Of a DNA stretch of 64,000 bases, positions 1 to 11,134 are shown piece after piece (within the stretch, counting starts at the first letter, position 1; each line of letters starts with the position of its first letter). The stretch is from positions 2,068,001-2,132,000 of the forward strand of contig LR746271.1 of assembly GCA_902729315.2 (NCBI GenBank). The letters are read 5' to 3'. Source of the DNA: Spirodela intermedia (lineage: Eukaryota; Streptophyta; Magnoliopsida; Alismatales; Araceae). A model generated the notes under the pieces. The model ran no database searches. It was not told the DNA's origin and worked only from the letters and a program-made list of their open reading frames with translations. The position numbers and the translations under genes were made by a program.

Positions 1-859
1 TATGTGTTATAGGGCAAGTAGATCCATCTATCAAAATGAGTGTTAATAGCACATGAGGCAATCTTTATTTAGTGTCTTCCCATGATTTAGCCAACCCATT
101 GGTCTTCATTACACCAGAGACCAAAGCCTGTCAAGGCCCAGCATGACATCTGCCTGGTTTCCTCATGGCTGCCGCATATCTGCTGGAAATAGACCACAAT
201 TGTCAGTAAACCTGCAACTAATGATATGGCAACAACCCACATTCTGAAATAGGATCCCAAATCAGGGTCCATAAACCCATAAACTTGGTCAAAGTGGATG
301 TTCATTGGTGGAGCTCTAATGTGGTCGTCAGCACAGGGAAGAAGCCTAACCAAAGTTATGCCCAAGATAATAGGCTATTCTTAGTGGTCCACAGTTGATC
401 TTCCATACTATGTTTCAAATGACATGAGGAAGTAGGAAGAAATCTTGCATCAGACCTACATACTACAATTGGGCTCCCTAACACTGAATCTCATGACTCA
501 GCCCTGAAGAACTCATATACATCTCCAGCCAAAAAGGTCCATGTAGGTAGGTATTTGGATGCATGAGGAGGATGACCAGAAATCACATTGCATGAGGGAT
601 CAAGCATGCCACGAGCACCCACTTATAAATTGGCACCTATCTTGGTAACTGGGTGTGCGGCTCCAACACTTTTTGCTAGAGCCTTAGACCTACTTTCGGC
701 TATCAACTTTATCGTAATATCCTTGGAGAAACCAAATGAATTCAGGAGAAGGGATTCCTTGGAGCAGATTCAAACATTTAAACCTGAATGTAGGGGTACT
801 CAGTTGCATATCCATAGATTTAAGGAGGAACATAAAGAAGATTATAAGGTGCTCCTCAT
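1..859. other. Left edge, unassigned AT-rich DNA
   Basis: No gene is recognised here. A minus-strand open frame at 87-365 contains one hydrophobic stretch (roughly WVVAISLVAGLLTIVVYF) but matches nothing I know and has no supporting context. A plus-strand frame at 588-875 overlaps sequence that reads as the end of a copia polyprotein on the other strand. The stretch is probably the 3' flank or LTR of that copia remnant, but no LTR boundary could be seen. Confidence 0.3.
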
Positions 860-1012
860 GTGTCTTATAAGTTGATCAAGTCCAAGCAATGCTTAAACTT
901 CTTCAAAGAAATAGTCTTCACGAGCACATCTGTAGGGGTCTCCATCATATAAACCTTTTTCACAACAAGTGTACAAGAAATCATGAGATCTCTATTAGCT
1001 GATCAAACTATG
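860..1012 (-). pseudogene. Ty1/copia RNase H C-terminus, fragment
   Basis: Read on the minus strand, this stretch gives a recognisable end of a copia polyprotein. A segment resembling PTDVLVKTISLKKFKHCLDL matches the usual tail in which a 'ADMLTK' motif precedes 'KFxHCLDLI'. In intact elements this is the last part of RNase H, just before the polypurine tract. The fragment is isolated: I see no reverse transcriptase on its 5' side at higher coordinates, where a plus-strand Sirevirus-like LTR begins instead. It is a truncated remnant, older than or broken by its neighbour. The call rests on motif resemblance only. Confidence 0.5.
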
Positions 1013-1620
1013 TGAAGGCATTAAGTTGAGGAGCATTATTCAGATATTTAGTGACTATCTTCAACCAATTCTAAAAACCAACAACTTCTATTTTCTGCCA
1101 ATATTCATTCAAGAAGAGGACAACAAATATCAAGCCTCGATCATTATCTTCTTCATTGAAAATCTAGAAATACTCAAAGTTTACATCATCTTCAGAATAC
1201 TACTCATGGTGAAATCTTTTCAAATATTTTTTGAGATAAATTTGTGATTAAAATATTATTAATTGCTCATAGGAGCTGTTCTTTAAAACAATTGTTAGCC
1301 TCCTGGAGCCATGAATCTAGAAGAGAATTGTGATGTAAAATTTTAAGAGAGCTGAGACCAATAATTAGTTGTGTATGATCAAATGATCATAGTTAGTGGA
1401 AACTAAGAACAAAGTTTTTATTAGGGAGTGGACATAGGTAGTGAATTCAACCACTGTAAAAAAACTTTTTTCTCATACTCAATTTAAGTTTTAGAGAACT
1501 AAAAACCAATAGGAAAATATCTTCAATCTGTTCACGAGAATTGGATATCTAAGAGAAATAAAAGGGGATCAATTCAACCCCCTCTCTTCTTCATCCTACT
1601 GTGGGCAAAAATTTAATAAG

Positions 1621-1632
1621 TGGTATCAAAGC
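1621..1632 (+). promoter_or_regulatory. tRNA-iMet primer-binding site of the Sirevirus-like element
   Basis: The sequence tggtatcaaagc differs at one base from the copia primer-binding site tggtatcagagc, which is complementary to the 3' end of initiator tRNA-Met. It sits about 55 bases before the gag start codon. Confidence 0.7.
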
Positions 1633-1675
1633 CTACCTCTATATATAGGAAAGAAATTTCTTTGAGTACATACAA

Positions 1676-2074
1676 TGGCTAGCACATTAGGATATAACAC
1701 AAATTGGTTCTCAATCTATAGACCAGCATTATTTAGTAGGTTGAATTATGTTTTTTGGAAGAATTTGTTAAAGAATTTAATCCTAAGATTAGATTATCAA
1801 CTATAGGAAATTATAATGGATGGTCCATTAAATGTAAATAAGGATGCACTTATAGAACAACAAAGATAAATTAAGTCCATATATATTAGAGCTAAAAATG
1901 AATTGGTTAGATGTTTAGATACTAAAGAACTTTATAAAATCTTAGATTATTGTTGAGTAAAATAAAATTTGGAATAAATTATAGGCTACATATGAAGTAA
2001 CCTCGCAAGAAAAAGAGACAATAGATAACTTGGTACAAACGGTATACGAAGGATAGCATATGTTTCACCACAAC
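1676..2074 (+). pseudogene. Copia gag N-terminus, decayed
   Basis: The frame opens with MASTLGYNTN and continues with a segment like RPALFSRLNYVFWK. This corresponds to the conserved start of Sirevirus-type Gag, where 'RPPLFxGxNYxxWK' is typical. In-frame stops appear after about 45 codons and recur. The reading is cut at 2075 by a solo LTR insertion and continues beyond it with a lysine- and glutamate-rich coiled-coil segment at about 3708-4130. Gag would form the virus-like particle; this copy cannot produce a full protein. Confidence 0.6.
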
Positions 2075-3674
2075 TGATAAGTCTTCATTATCATGAGTTA
2101 ATAATTAATTAATAATAAATTTTTAGCCTTAACTTATGATAAATAGACTTATATTTTTATAAATTTATTTTTGAGATAAATGAAGAAAAAAACAAAAGAA
2201 AAAAAAGAGGACCTGCCAAGCAACTAGGCCTACAAGCAAGTTGGAGGCATAGTTGGGCAAAACTACAAACAATTGCTCAAGTGGCTAAGGACCAATAGGG
2301 GACATGTGTGATTATTCTCCTTCCATGTCACTAGTGGCCAACTCAGTGTGGGGCAAGGATTTGTCATACACACATGAAAGAGAATCTTATTGAATATAAA
2401 ATCTCACGTTACTATGCCTCAAAACTTGAAAAAATAATTGATGTGAGACAACATGTGTCATAGCTTCTCGTAAGGTTTTAATAATTTTAATACCTAAAAT
2501 ATCTCTTATTTAGGAGAAGGACATTCTTATGACATCATTTCATAAAAGTATTCACATACTTATTTTACACTCTCTCATATAAGTAGGTGACCAACTAGGG
2601 TTTGAATCTCACTAGAACCAAAACTCATACTTTTATCTGATTAAATCGTAATTTTTTTGTAGATTTTCATCAATGATCAAGCTATTAGAATCACTCAATT
2701 ATTGGAGAAAATGTCATCAATATGATTCACAGAGCATCGTTGTTAAAATTGTCAAATGATTCTAGATAAAAAGATTGTGAATCTATTAAGTAAATTATCA
2801 CTAATTTGATCAATGAATAAGTCGTCATTAGGAAGAGGACGATCTACTAAGAGATGAGTCACCACCTCTTGAGAACATATTAGATGCAATAAAAAGTCTC
2901 TTCGTACTGTGCGGACCTAAGGATAAAGCTTTCTAAGACACGTCCCACCTCTATCTAACTTATCTCCGTCGAATAACAATCATTGAAGATCTGCAATATC
3001 GTCATTTTTCTGCTTCACTATATGACAACTATTAAAGATGATATGTTGACCTACTTTCTTATTTTTCTAAACTTCACAAGAAGATCTAGAGATTGCCCAC
3101 ATTGTCTTTATCTAAGGAGAGCCTTTGAACCTGTGGACATTATACGATAGTTATCTCAAACATACAAAATTTCGACGATCAATGTCGTGAGGCTAAAACT
3201 TTGTCTTTCCTACTTTAAACTTAATTTTTACTTAATCTATTGATAATTTATGTGATTTTAAGTTTCAAAAACCTTATTTAGTCAAATATGATCATCTTGA
3301 TTTTTATTAATCTTAATTTGATCAATTAAATCATCTATTTTTACTCAATCTGTGCTCATTGACCCACTGACATCATCTTGACATCTCCACCTTTATTTTC
3401 TTTTTTTGTGAATTTTAAATATATATTATCTTTATTATTTAGTTTAAAAATAGAAAAAATCATATTATTTATAAAAAACTCTAGAATATTACTCAATATT
3501 ATATTACATCCCTATGATTGACATGAAAATATTCTAATATTTTTTTAATCTATTCTATAATTATAATTAATGTATTTATTTAGGAATACTTATAAATATC
3601 TAAAAATTTGTATTTCTAAGTTTATAAATAATTTTAATTTTTGTGATTTATTATACAATGATTAAGTCATGTCA
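2075..3674 (+). mobile_element. Solo LTR (old copy) of a gypsy-type LTR family
   Basis: This ~1.6-kb block starts with tgataagtcttcattatcat and ends with aagtcatgtca. It is homologous over its whole length to the minus-strand block at 6430-8068, which has clean boundaries and a target-site duplication. It has no coding content and no PBS or PPT, so a solo LTR is the best reading. It interrupts the gag of the Sirevirus-like element. The flanking pentamers (acaac before, atcac after) agree at only three of five positions, so the duplication is decayed or the end is slightly misplaced. CpG sites kept in the other copy are mostly TG or CA here, which marks it as the older copy. Confidence 0.65.
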
Positions 3675-4385
3675 ATCACGAATAATTAAATGTCAATCGT
3701 CACAACCATGAAATAGTAAAACTATCCAATGAAAACATTCAGTTAAAGTCAGAATTATAAAAACTTAAGAGATACACATATGTTGAAAAGTTTAACAATA
3801 GAGAAAAAAAGGAAAAATCAGAAAATTAAAAATAGCCAACAAAAACTAAACAATTGGACTGTTCATAGTCAGAAAATAATAGAAAAAGGAAAATAAATAT
3901 TGGAGAACTATTTTCTAAAATTCAGTAATAGTCAGGAAAAATTTGATGAATTGATAGAAACCCAACATATGTATATAAATAGACAAGAATAGGATACTCA
4001 AGATGAAAAGATGAAAACCATAGTAAAAAGTTTCTGGTTTTTCACATCTATCTAGAATTTTTGTCAATCTTGAAAAACCAGTCATAAACACTATGAGATT
4101 GTTCATAGGAAGAGAAACCAGAACCAACTAGACAATTTATTAACAGAACAATGCCTAGAGAAAAAAAAGTTGAAAAACAGATCAAATTTACTCATCATAG
4201 TCTGCTGTGTAAAAATAATGAGATGAGTAGAAGCATTCATGCTTATGCATGTTCAGTTAGGAGGCATGTCAACCCCACAAAATTAATGTCAATCACTCAA
4301 TTTGTTGCACTGAACAGAAATTTCATGCAGAACATAGAAAACACCCAAATAAGAAAACTAAGAAAATTTGGGTCCCAAAACTAAT
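3675..4385 (+). pseudogene. Copia gag C-terminus with coiled coil and zinc-knuckle remnant
   Basis: This is the continuation of the interrupted Sirevirus-like gag. About 3708-3770 encodes a heptad-like segment (EIVKLSNENIQLKSEL). A stretch near 3915-4000 resembles the conserved 'FxxGSxxLDxLLxxQ' region of Sirevirus Gag. About 4230-4290 resembles the end of a zinc knuckle (HAYACSVRRHVNPTK). These features are diagnostic of the lineage but lie in several frames with stops. The resemblance is from memory of the family, not an alignment. Confidence 0.5.
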
Positions 4386-4439
4386 GTTAGAAACATTTAG
4401 GAATCTAAATCTAGATTATGTCTGGATTTCTATTCTTAA

Positions 4440-5764
4440 ATAAGTTTTATTTATTTAGGGGGATCCTCTAGGGGGAAGAAGTTCCATAATACCTTGAGAA
4501 TGGATGCCCAAGGCATATGACCAGAGAGAAAGGGATGCTTGCCTCATTAAAAAACAGGTGAGGTAACCTTTTGCAGAAATGAAGAATAAAAAATAGGAGG
4601 TAGAAATATTCAAAGAGATGAACATATTTTTGAAAACATTGTGCTTATAAAAGCCTTAACACATGACGTAATTGGCATATGCTAACAATGTGATATACAA
4701 TGAAACATCATTCTGAAATTGATTGTTATCATGGGATTGAACACAAAAAAGATAAATATAATTATCACTATTTTTAGAAAATAAAAGTATAATGTTGCTT
4801 ATCTCTATAGTTTATTGAAATCAAATATTCTAATTCACATGATTTCAATATTTTGACAAATTTCTGGCATAGACATCTAGGAGATATAATTATTTGAATA
4901 ATATGAAAATGATCGAAATTAGAACCTGTGTCTAACTTTTGCTTAGATGAAGGTTTTGATTGTGATACATGCTTATAAGAAAAATAAGTTAGAAAATCGC
5001 ACAATTAAAGGACATGATCAAAACCAGTTGACTTGTATGATTATTGCACAGACATTTTCAAACAAAATTAGGTGTCAAAATTAAAGTTGAAAATGATATG
5101 AATTCATAATAATAGTTGATGATCACATGAGATATATATGGGTATTCTTCTTAGAGAAAAAAGATGACCTTCTTGAAGAATACAAAAAGTTCACCAAGAA
5201 AATAGAAAAAAAATTGATTCATGAATTAAGAGAATTAGAAGTGATCATGATGGAGAATTTGAAAATCTGAAACATTAAGACTTTTGTGATAACCAAAGAA
5301 TTAGTCATGAATTATCTAGTGCTAGGAATCATCAACAAAATATTGTTGAGAGAAAAACAAGGCATATCATTGGCAAAATGTTCCTATGATAGTTTTTCAG
5401 AAAACTAATATGCCAAATATTTTTGAATTGAGGCAATAAAGATGACATTTTATATCATAAAAAGAAACACAATTCGATTGATCTTTAAGAAAAACTTCAA
5501 TGAGTTGGTCAAAGGAAAAAAAACCTAAGTATTAGTTACCTTTGATTATTTGGGTGCAAATATTTTATTCTCATGAATGGAAGAGAAGAAATAAGAAAAT
5601 TAAACCCAAGAAGCAATGAAAGAATATTTGTAGAATATTGTGAGAATTCTAGAACATTTAGAGTTCATAATGAAAGATCTATGACTGTCGAGAAAACAAT
5701 AGCACATTATGAAAAGGGTATTCAACTAAAATTGGATATAATTTTCTCCTCCCAACATACATAA
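4440..5764 (+). pseudogene. Copia protease/integrase region, decayed
   Basis: Reading frames broken by stops show, in order, a protease-like motif (GCPRHMTREKGMLASLK, near 4505), a pre-integrase motif (FWHRHLGD, near 4866), a zinc-binding remnant (CDTCL), an integrase core start (IWVFFLEKKDDLLEEYKKF, near 5137) and the integrase C-terminal region. The latter ends in a segment like RTFRVHNERSMTVEKTI at 5650-5700. Integrase inserts the cDNA into the host genome. No catalytic triad can be followed intact. The element has no recognisable reverse transcriptase downstream. Confidence 0.55.
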
Positions 5765-6424
5765 TTCTTAAGCATGAAAATTGAAGCATGAAACATGAAA
5801 TCAATAGTTAATCATGTTAATACTTAACATTCATATTTGAATTGTGCTAGTTCACATCAATTCATTAAGCACTTGATAATGTGAGCCTAGAATCAATAAA
5901 AACAAATATCCATAAAATCATGATTAAACAACCAAAGCTGACCTAAATCACCTCAAATAAAATATCAAATCTTTGAATATATCTCGATTGACGATCTCAA
6001 TAATTTTAATCACAATTATGGTGATTTAAATAATTAAAATTTCAATATTATAAAGTAAAATGTTTAGAAAATCATGTTTGATATAAATGAATAGTCTGAA
6101 ATGTACTATATTAATTCAATGTCAAAACATCTAGAAACTTATGACATAAAATCATAGGTATGTAAATGATTGACTAAACTATCATACTCATATTTACTTC
6201 ATAAAATCTCATTGATATGAGTTGCCTTAATCACTCTATTTCTTATTATCACATTTTCTACAAGTTTTAGTAATTTTCCACAACAATCTATGAAATAACA
6301 CTATTAGATGATAAAACTAATCAAATAAATAATTTTAGTATTAAGTCATGAATATACTTAGTAAATTCTTATCTGAATATTTATGGTATTATTTTAAATC
6401 ATATTTGGACACTTTGATGTTTTA
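5765..6424. other. AT-rich stretch, nothing recognised
   Basis: The sequence has no open frame of note and no repeat boundary. It lies between the end of the Sirevirus-like integrase and the left target-site duplication of the younger solo LTR. Confidence 0.5.
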
Positions 6425-6429
6425 CCTCA

Positions 6430-8068
6430 TGACGTGACTTAGTCATTGTATAGTAAATCATGTAAATTTAAAATTTATAAAACTAGAAAATATGAATTTT
6501 TGAATATTTAGAAGTATTTCTGAACAAATATATCAAGTATAATTCAATAAAATTTTCAAAAATAGCGGTAATTTTCCAGGTCGATCATAGGGATGTAATA
6601 TAATATCGAGTAATTATTCCAAATTTTTCTCAAAGAATACTATTTTCTATGAATTTTATACTAAGAAATGAAAAGAAAATATATTTAAAAATCATGAAAA
6701 AGGGAATAAGGGTGCGGACGTCAAGATGACGTCAGCACTCGGCGAATGCAAATCAGGCAAAAACAAAGTTCCATTCGACGATTCTTACGTAAGTGATTAT
6801 AGATGATTTAATTAATCAAGTTAAGATATGTAAAAGCCAAAAGAATCTTAATTGAATGAAGTATATCTTAGTAAATTTAAATCACACAAATTATCACTAA
6901 ATGAAGTGGAAATTAAGTTGATAGCAGGAAAACAGAGTTCTGACGTCGCGGTGGCGATGTGTCGGCAATGCACCGGAATCTTGAGTGTTCGGGAGGATCG
7001 ACGTGTAGTGTCCATGACCTCGAAGGCTCTCCTTAGACAATGACGACGTGGGCAATCTCTAGATCTCCTTGTAAAGTCTAGAGATCAATAAAATGGGTCG
7101 TCGAATCATCTCTGTCTGCTGTCACCTGGTGGAGTAGAAAAATAGGGACTTTGTGGCTCTCTGGCGGCTGTCACCCGACGGAGAGGAGCTAGATGGAGGT
7201 GGGGCGCATGTTAGGGAGCTTCATCCTCAGGTCCGTGCAGCAAGAGGAGGCTCTTCACTGCATCCGGTACGCTTTCAGGAGGTGGCGACTCGTCTCCCGG
7301 CAGATTGTCCTCTTCCCGATGACGGCTTATTCGTCGATCAATCAGAGATGCTTTACTCGATGGATTCGCGATCTTTTTATCGTGAATCATTTAGCAATTT
7401 TAATAACAATGCTCCGCAAATTGCATTGACGAGATTTTTGCATATGATCTAGCGATTCTAGTTACTTAATCCTTCACTGGCAATTTACAAGAAAGTCACG
7501 ATAATCAAATAAAAAATATGAGTTTTGGCTCTAGGAGGATTCAAACCCGCACTAGTTGCCTCGCCCTTTTTGGGGAAGGTGTGACACAGGTTTAGTCTCA
7601 CATCGCTTGTGTGTCGATGTTTTTGACGAATATATAATAATATTACATTTCCGATCAAGTCTCTTTTTTGCGTGTGTACAATCACTCCTTGCCCCACAGC
7701 CGGCTAGCCACCAGTGACATAGAAGGGGAGTGGCGCACACGTGCCCCTATTGGTCCTAGCCCCTCGAGCCCCTACTCACAGCTCCTCCCCGATTGTGCTT
7801 CCGACCCACTTGTGGGCCCGGCTAGTTGGCAGGTCCCCCCCATTTTGCTATACTTTTACTTTTATTTCTTTTTTTTCATTTATCTCAAAAGTAAGATTGT
7901 AAAAATCATATAAATTCGTATAAAATCACGTAATTACCCAAAAATTTACGTTAATCAACTAAAAACCACTTTTCACGCTTTAACACAAATATAAATCTAT
8001 TTATCATGAGTTAAGGCTAAAACTATATTATTTACTAATTATTAAATCATGATAATAAAGACTTATCA
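6430..8068 (-). mobile_element. Solo LTR (younger copy) with 5-bp target-site duplication
   Basis: On the minus strand the block starts tgataagtct at 8068 and ends in cacgtca at 6430, so it has TG...CA termini. It is flanked by identical pentamers cctca at 6425-6429 and 8069-8073, the 5-bp duplication expected of integrase-mediated insertion. The length is 1639 bp. No PBS, PPT or coding domain is present, so this is a solo LTR left by LTR-LTR recombination or a non-autonomous element. It is the inverted homologue of 2075-3674 but keeps many CpG sites. Short frames at 7153-7452 and 7668-7913 lie inside it and are not genes. Confidence 0.85.
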
Positions 8069-8189
8069 CCTCATATCTTATGTATTTTGAACTAAACATA
8101 ATTCAATCTTTTAATTGATCTTATACTTGCTCGTTATCATCAAATATTATATGTTTATTGCCCTAATATTATTATATGTAAATATTATC

Positions 8190-8468
8190 ATAGAAGATAA
8201 AGAATGAAGAGAGATGACATAATAAAATGTTATTAAGACAATAAATCAGCTATTTCTATTCCACACAATCTGATTTAACATGATAAGAACACATTGACAT
8301 TGATTGACATTTCATCATATAAAAAATTGAAAGTGGACTAATATGCATTTCATGTGTCTACAAGTGATTGAATTGCATACATTGACCAAAGGCCTTCCAT
8401 CAATGTCTTTCATCACTTTGTGTTTAACTTGAGAATAGACAACGTACATTCACCAATGTGAGGGGGAG
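8190..8468 (+). pseudogene. Ty1/copia RNase H C-terminus and polypurine tract
   Basis: The plus strand from about 8243 encodes a decayed segment resembling SAISIPHNLI, a stop, then HDKNTLTLIDI. In intact copia elements this is the RNase H motif 'SAxxIAHNPVxHxRTKHIxID'. The region ends with a polypurine tract gagggggag at 8460-8468, which primes plus-strand DNA synthesis. Only this terminal part is present. The upstream part is missing or was displaced by the solo LTR at 6430-8068. Its family differs from the Sirevirus-like element further left, so I treat it as a separate insertion. Confidence 0.6.
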
Positions 8469-8574
8469 TGTCAAAATACAATGTGTTTGATTGTATTATT
8501 TTAATGTGATTTATTTCGTTTTATTGTTATCTTTCCTATTATGCACTAAACAAATTTAGTCTAAACCAGTATGG

Positions 8575-8631
<57 letters not shown>

Positions 8632-8710
8632 ATTCTCATTTTAGTGATCTAGTATAAATATGGTGTGTGACACTATCAAGAAAATTCAAATTAAAGATTT
8701 ACACAACTTA
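8469..8710 (+). mobile_element. Copia 3' LTR start containing a CT microsatellite
   Basis: Immediately after the polypurine tract a sequence starting tgtcaaaatacaatg begins, as an LTR should. It contains a long CT microsatellite and a TATA-like tataaatatgg near 8653. The right boundary is uncertain because the matching 5' LTR was not found. The 3' limit given is a guess around a 'cacaca' string. Confidence 0.45.
8579..8632. repeat. (CT)n microsatellite
   Basis: This is about 20 uninterrupted CT dinucleotides followed by a few imperfect ones, within the putative copia LTR. It is likely length-polymorphic. Confidence 0.95.
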
Positions 8711-8993
8711 GGATCAAGAAAACTAAGTAAATTCTCAAATGTAAGCAAAATTCAGAGGAGATAAGATTAATTGAAATCCCACAACTTTGAAAAGAAAGGA
8801 TCTTATTCATCCAATAATTAGGTGTGACTTTATTTAAAATACTGAGCTAGGCCAAGGTGTGTGGATCACCAAATAAACAAATTATGACTATCTTAGGTTC
8901 ACTCAATGGTAATTTACAGAATAGATTTATAATCAAATCATTCATCACTAAAATTAAACAAGTCAATGATACCTTGATATGGAGAGAAGTAAT
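8711..8993. other. Unassigned AT-rich stretch left of the Athila LTR
   Basis: A minus-strand frame at 8847-9116 faintly resembles copia Gag spacing (serine/leucine-rich with an 'FCKLP' segment), but the match is too weak to call. No other feature is seen. Confidence 0.3.
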
Positions 8994-10802
8994 TGATAAC
9001 ATGCGATTTATGCATGTAATTATATAATTATTAATGCAAATTAAGGCATTAATCATTACAAATATATGCATGTTATCATATTTTAAGTATATTTCTATCA
9101 TTTTGTGTAAATTCATGTTATGATCTTAAAATACACCAAATTATGGATTATTATAAATAATTACACATTAAAATCTTTAATCCTAATTATATTTATGATC
9201 ATAATCATGTTTTAAGAGTGAAAATATGAGAGAAAAGATATTTATTAACATTTATGTATTTAAATAAATTTATTTTATATAATACATAAATGTATAAAAT
9301 TAACTAAAATTTATTATCTTCTTATTTTAATAATTTGACCTTTTATAATGATAGATTATTCAATTTTGAATCCAACAAAACAAAGTTGAATTAATTTGGA
9401 GTCGTATTTTGAAAGTTATGATTTTTACAATTTTATAGAATTTTCTAGAATTTTTCTGAATTCATTTATATTTATTTTCATTTTTTAAATGTTTTAAATT
9501 AATTAAAAAATCGCAAAAAGGGGTTATATGTCGCGCGTGTACACGTGGATGCGACGTGGTACTCGAGGCCACGTGGCTCTGCCATGTGGACAGCACGCGG
9601 GCGCCTGCGTGGCGCTGATGTGACACGTGGCGTATTTATATTTACTATATATATTTATTTAATAAAGTATATAGCTCTTCCGATTATCGGAAGCCAAAGT
9701 ATTAATCCCTCTTAATCGTCATATCTTATATACCCGAATATACTCCTTTGCTTTTCCCGTGTGGGACTAAAGTCCCTTAGTTTTCTTATGTGCATGACGC
9801 GTGGCGTGATCTCGTACGTCCGATCGACATCACGACAAATAGCGTGCGTAGATCACGTGGAATCAAGGTCCACGCGATCAGAGATCAACCACGTGCCTAA
9901 ATACTCACTTAAGTGAATAAATCGCGACCGTCTGATCGAGAGTTATAACGGTCCAGATTATTCACATCAGATGGACATCCAATCACATCTTAACCGCACG
10001 ATCATGATCGGACGATCGTCGAATCGTCGCGACGATTCGTGAAGAGGCGTCTCATCGCGATCGTCCATCGCAATCAACTCCATCAGATCAGACGGCCACG
10101 ATCATTTCCGAATTTTATAAAATCCGTTCTTCGCGACGAAAGAATCGCCCGCGATCAATCTTCAAATTCTCTTTGTTTAGAGCTCCAATTCGCGCTCTAT
10201 CTTTTGCATTGTGTTCGCAACTCATTTCCGCTTCTGTTGGATGTTTAATTTTAATTTTTGATTGAAAGAATTGGAAGAAATCAAGTCTTGAACTCCTCTT
10301 TCGTCTTCGAAAATTCGGAATGAAAAGCCTTGCATCCGGCGATTAATTGGATCATTTCAAAGGCTAATTTGGGTTAGATTGTTTTTTTTAATTTTAATCT
10401 TTCATCATTTAGTGTTAATTTTACTTTAAGTATTGTAGATTAAGTTTAATTTAGTTTTAATTTCTGTTTTTAATCATTTCGCGATACGAAAATTTCTCTT
10501 AACTTCAAACTTCGATTACTCTTCGAATTCTAATCCAAATCACCTGATTGTTGATTCCGTGGATTCAAAATTGAGTTATCTTTCTTAATATACTAAATTG
10601 CCCAATTTCTAACCTAATTTCATCGTCCGATTTGACCGAATTTCAAAGATATCTCTCAAATTTCCCTAATTCTCCGTGGATTCGACCCTTACTTACCATT
10701 ATACAAATTAATTACTTTGATTAATCATAAATTGGTAGGATTAGGACTTTGTTTTGACACTGAATCGTGTGCATTCAATGACCATACAATTTAGTCTCGT
10801 CA
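8994..10802 (+). repeat. Athila-type 5' LTR
   Basis: The LTR starts tgataacatgcg and ends gtctcgtca, two bases before the primer-binding site. Its length of 1809 bp is normal for Athila-type elements. A CpG-rich block at about 9529-10160 contrasts with AT-rich flanks. Only one LTR is present, so no age can be read from LTR divergence. The left limit rests on the TG start alone; the preceding pentamer gtaat has no partner at the right end. Confidence 0.65.
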
Positions 10803-10804
10803 AA

Positions 10805-10822
10805 TGGCGCTGTTGCCGGGGA
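10805..10822 (+). promoter_or_regulatory. tRNA-Asp primer-binding site
   Basis: The sequence tggcgctgttgccgggga matches 17 of 18 bases of the complement of the plant tRNA-Asp(GUC) 3' end. The single mismatch (C to T) falls in a CpG. This PBS is characteristic of Athila-type gypsy elements. Confidence 0.85.
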
Positions 10823-11134
10823 ATTAAGGCGTATTTTTGAGTAAAATCATCGATTTTGACTCGGTCAACTCTGATTTTGCTGTTTCTTTTTATTTTATTT
10901 TAATCTAAATTGATCCTACACTGAGCTATTTGTAGCAGAAATATATCGTTTAGATACTCAATTTCGACGAGATTAAGTGATTAGTCCTTCTCTACGGACG
11001 ACGGACAATCATCGCATCTTACTCGAATTGGGAGAGCGTAACTCTGACGAATAGTGACAATCAGATACGATTAAATTTGTCATTGTTGAATAATTTTATA
11101 GTATCTCTTCTTAGTATTATTATACTATATATAT

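Larger units (their letters stand above)
1020..5764 (+). mobile_element. Decayed Sirevirus-like Ty1/copia element, 5' LTR to integrase
   Basis: This is a degenerate copia element on the plus strand. The sequence up to about 1620 looks like a Sirevirus 5' LTR end, including a 'gtgaattcaaccactgtaaa' stretch and a C/T-rich tail. A primer-binding site follows at 1621. Gag starts at 1676. It is interrupted at 2075-3674 by an unrelated solo LTR and resumes with a coiled-coil segment at about 3708, a decayed zinc knuckle at about 4230, a protease-like motif (GCPRHMT) at about 4505, a pre-integrase 'WHRHLG' motif at about 4868 and integrase to about 5720. There are many stops and frameshifts throughout. 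Reverse transcriptase and RNase H are not found, so the 3' half has been lost. The left LTR limit is approximate. Confidence 0.65.

Noticed and set aside
87-365. Minus-strand frame of 92 codons with a hydrophobic segment
   Set aside because: It is next to a copia remnant and has no recognised domain, no homologue I know and no supporting context. One hydrophobic run is expected by chance in AT-rich DNA.
7527-7550. A tRNA B-box-like stretch (minus strand ggtttgaatcc) with a similar copy near 2609-2628
   Set aside because: Both lie at the same place inside the two copies of the solo LTR, there is no A box at the right spacing and no cloverleaf. It is LTR sequence, not a tRNA gene or SINE.
7153-7913. 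Several short open frames in the GC-rich part at about 7.1-7.9 kb
   Set aside because: They lie within the younger solo LTR. Their homologous positions in the older copy are not open.
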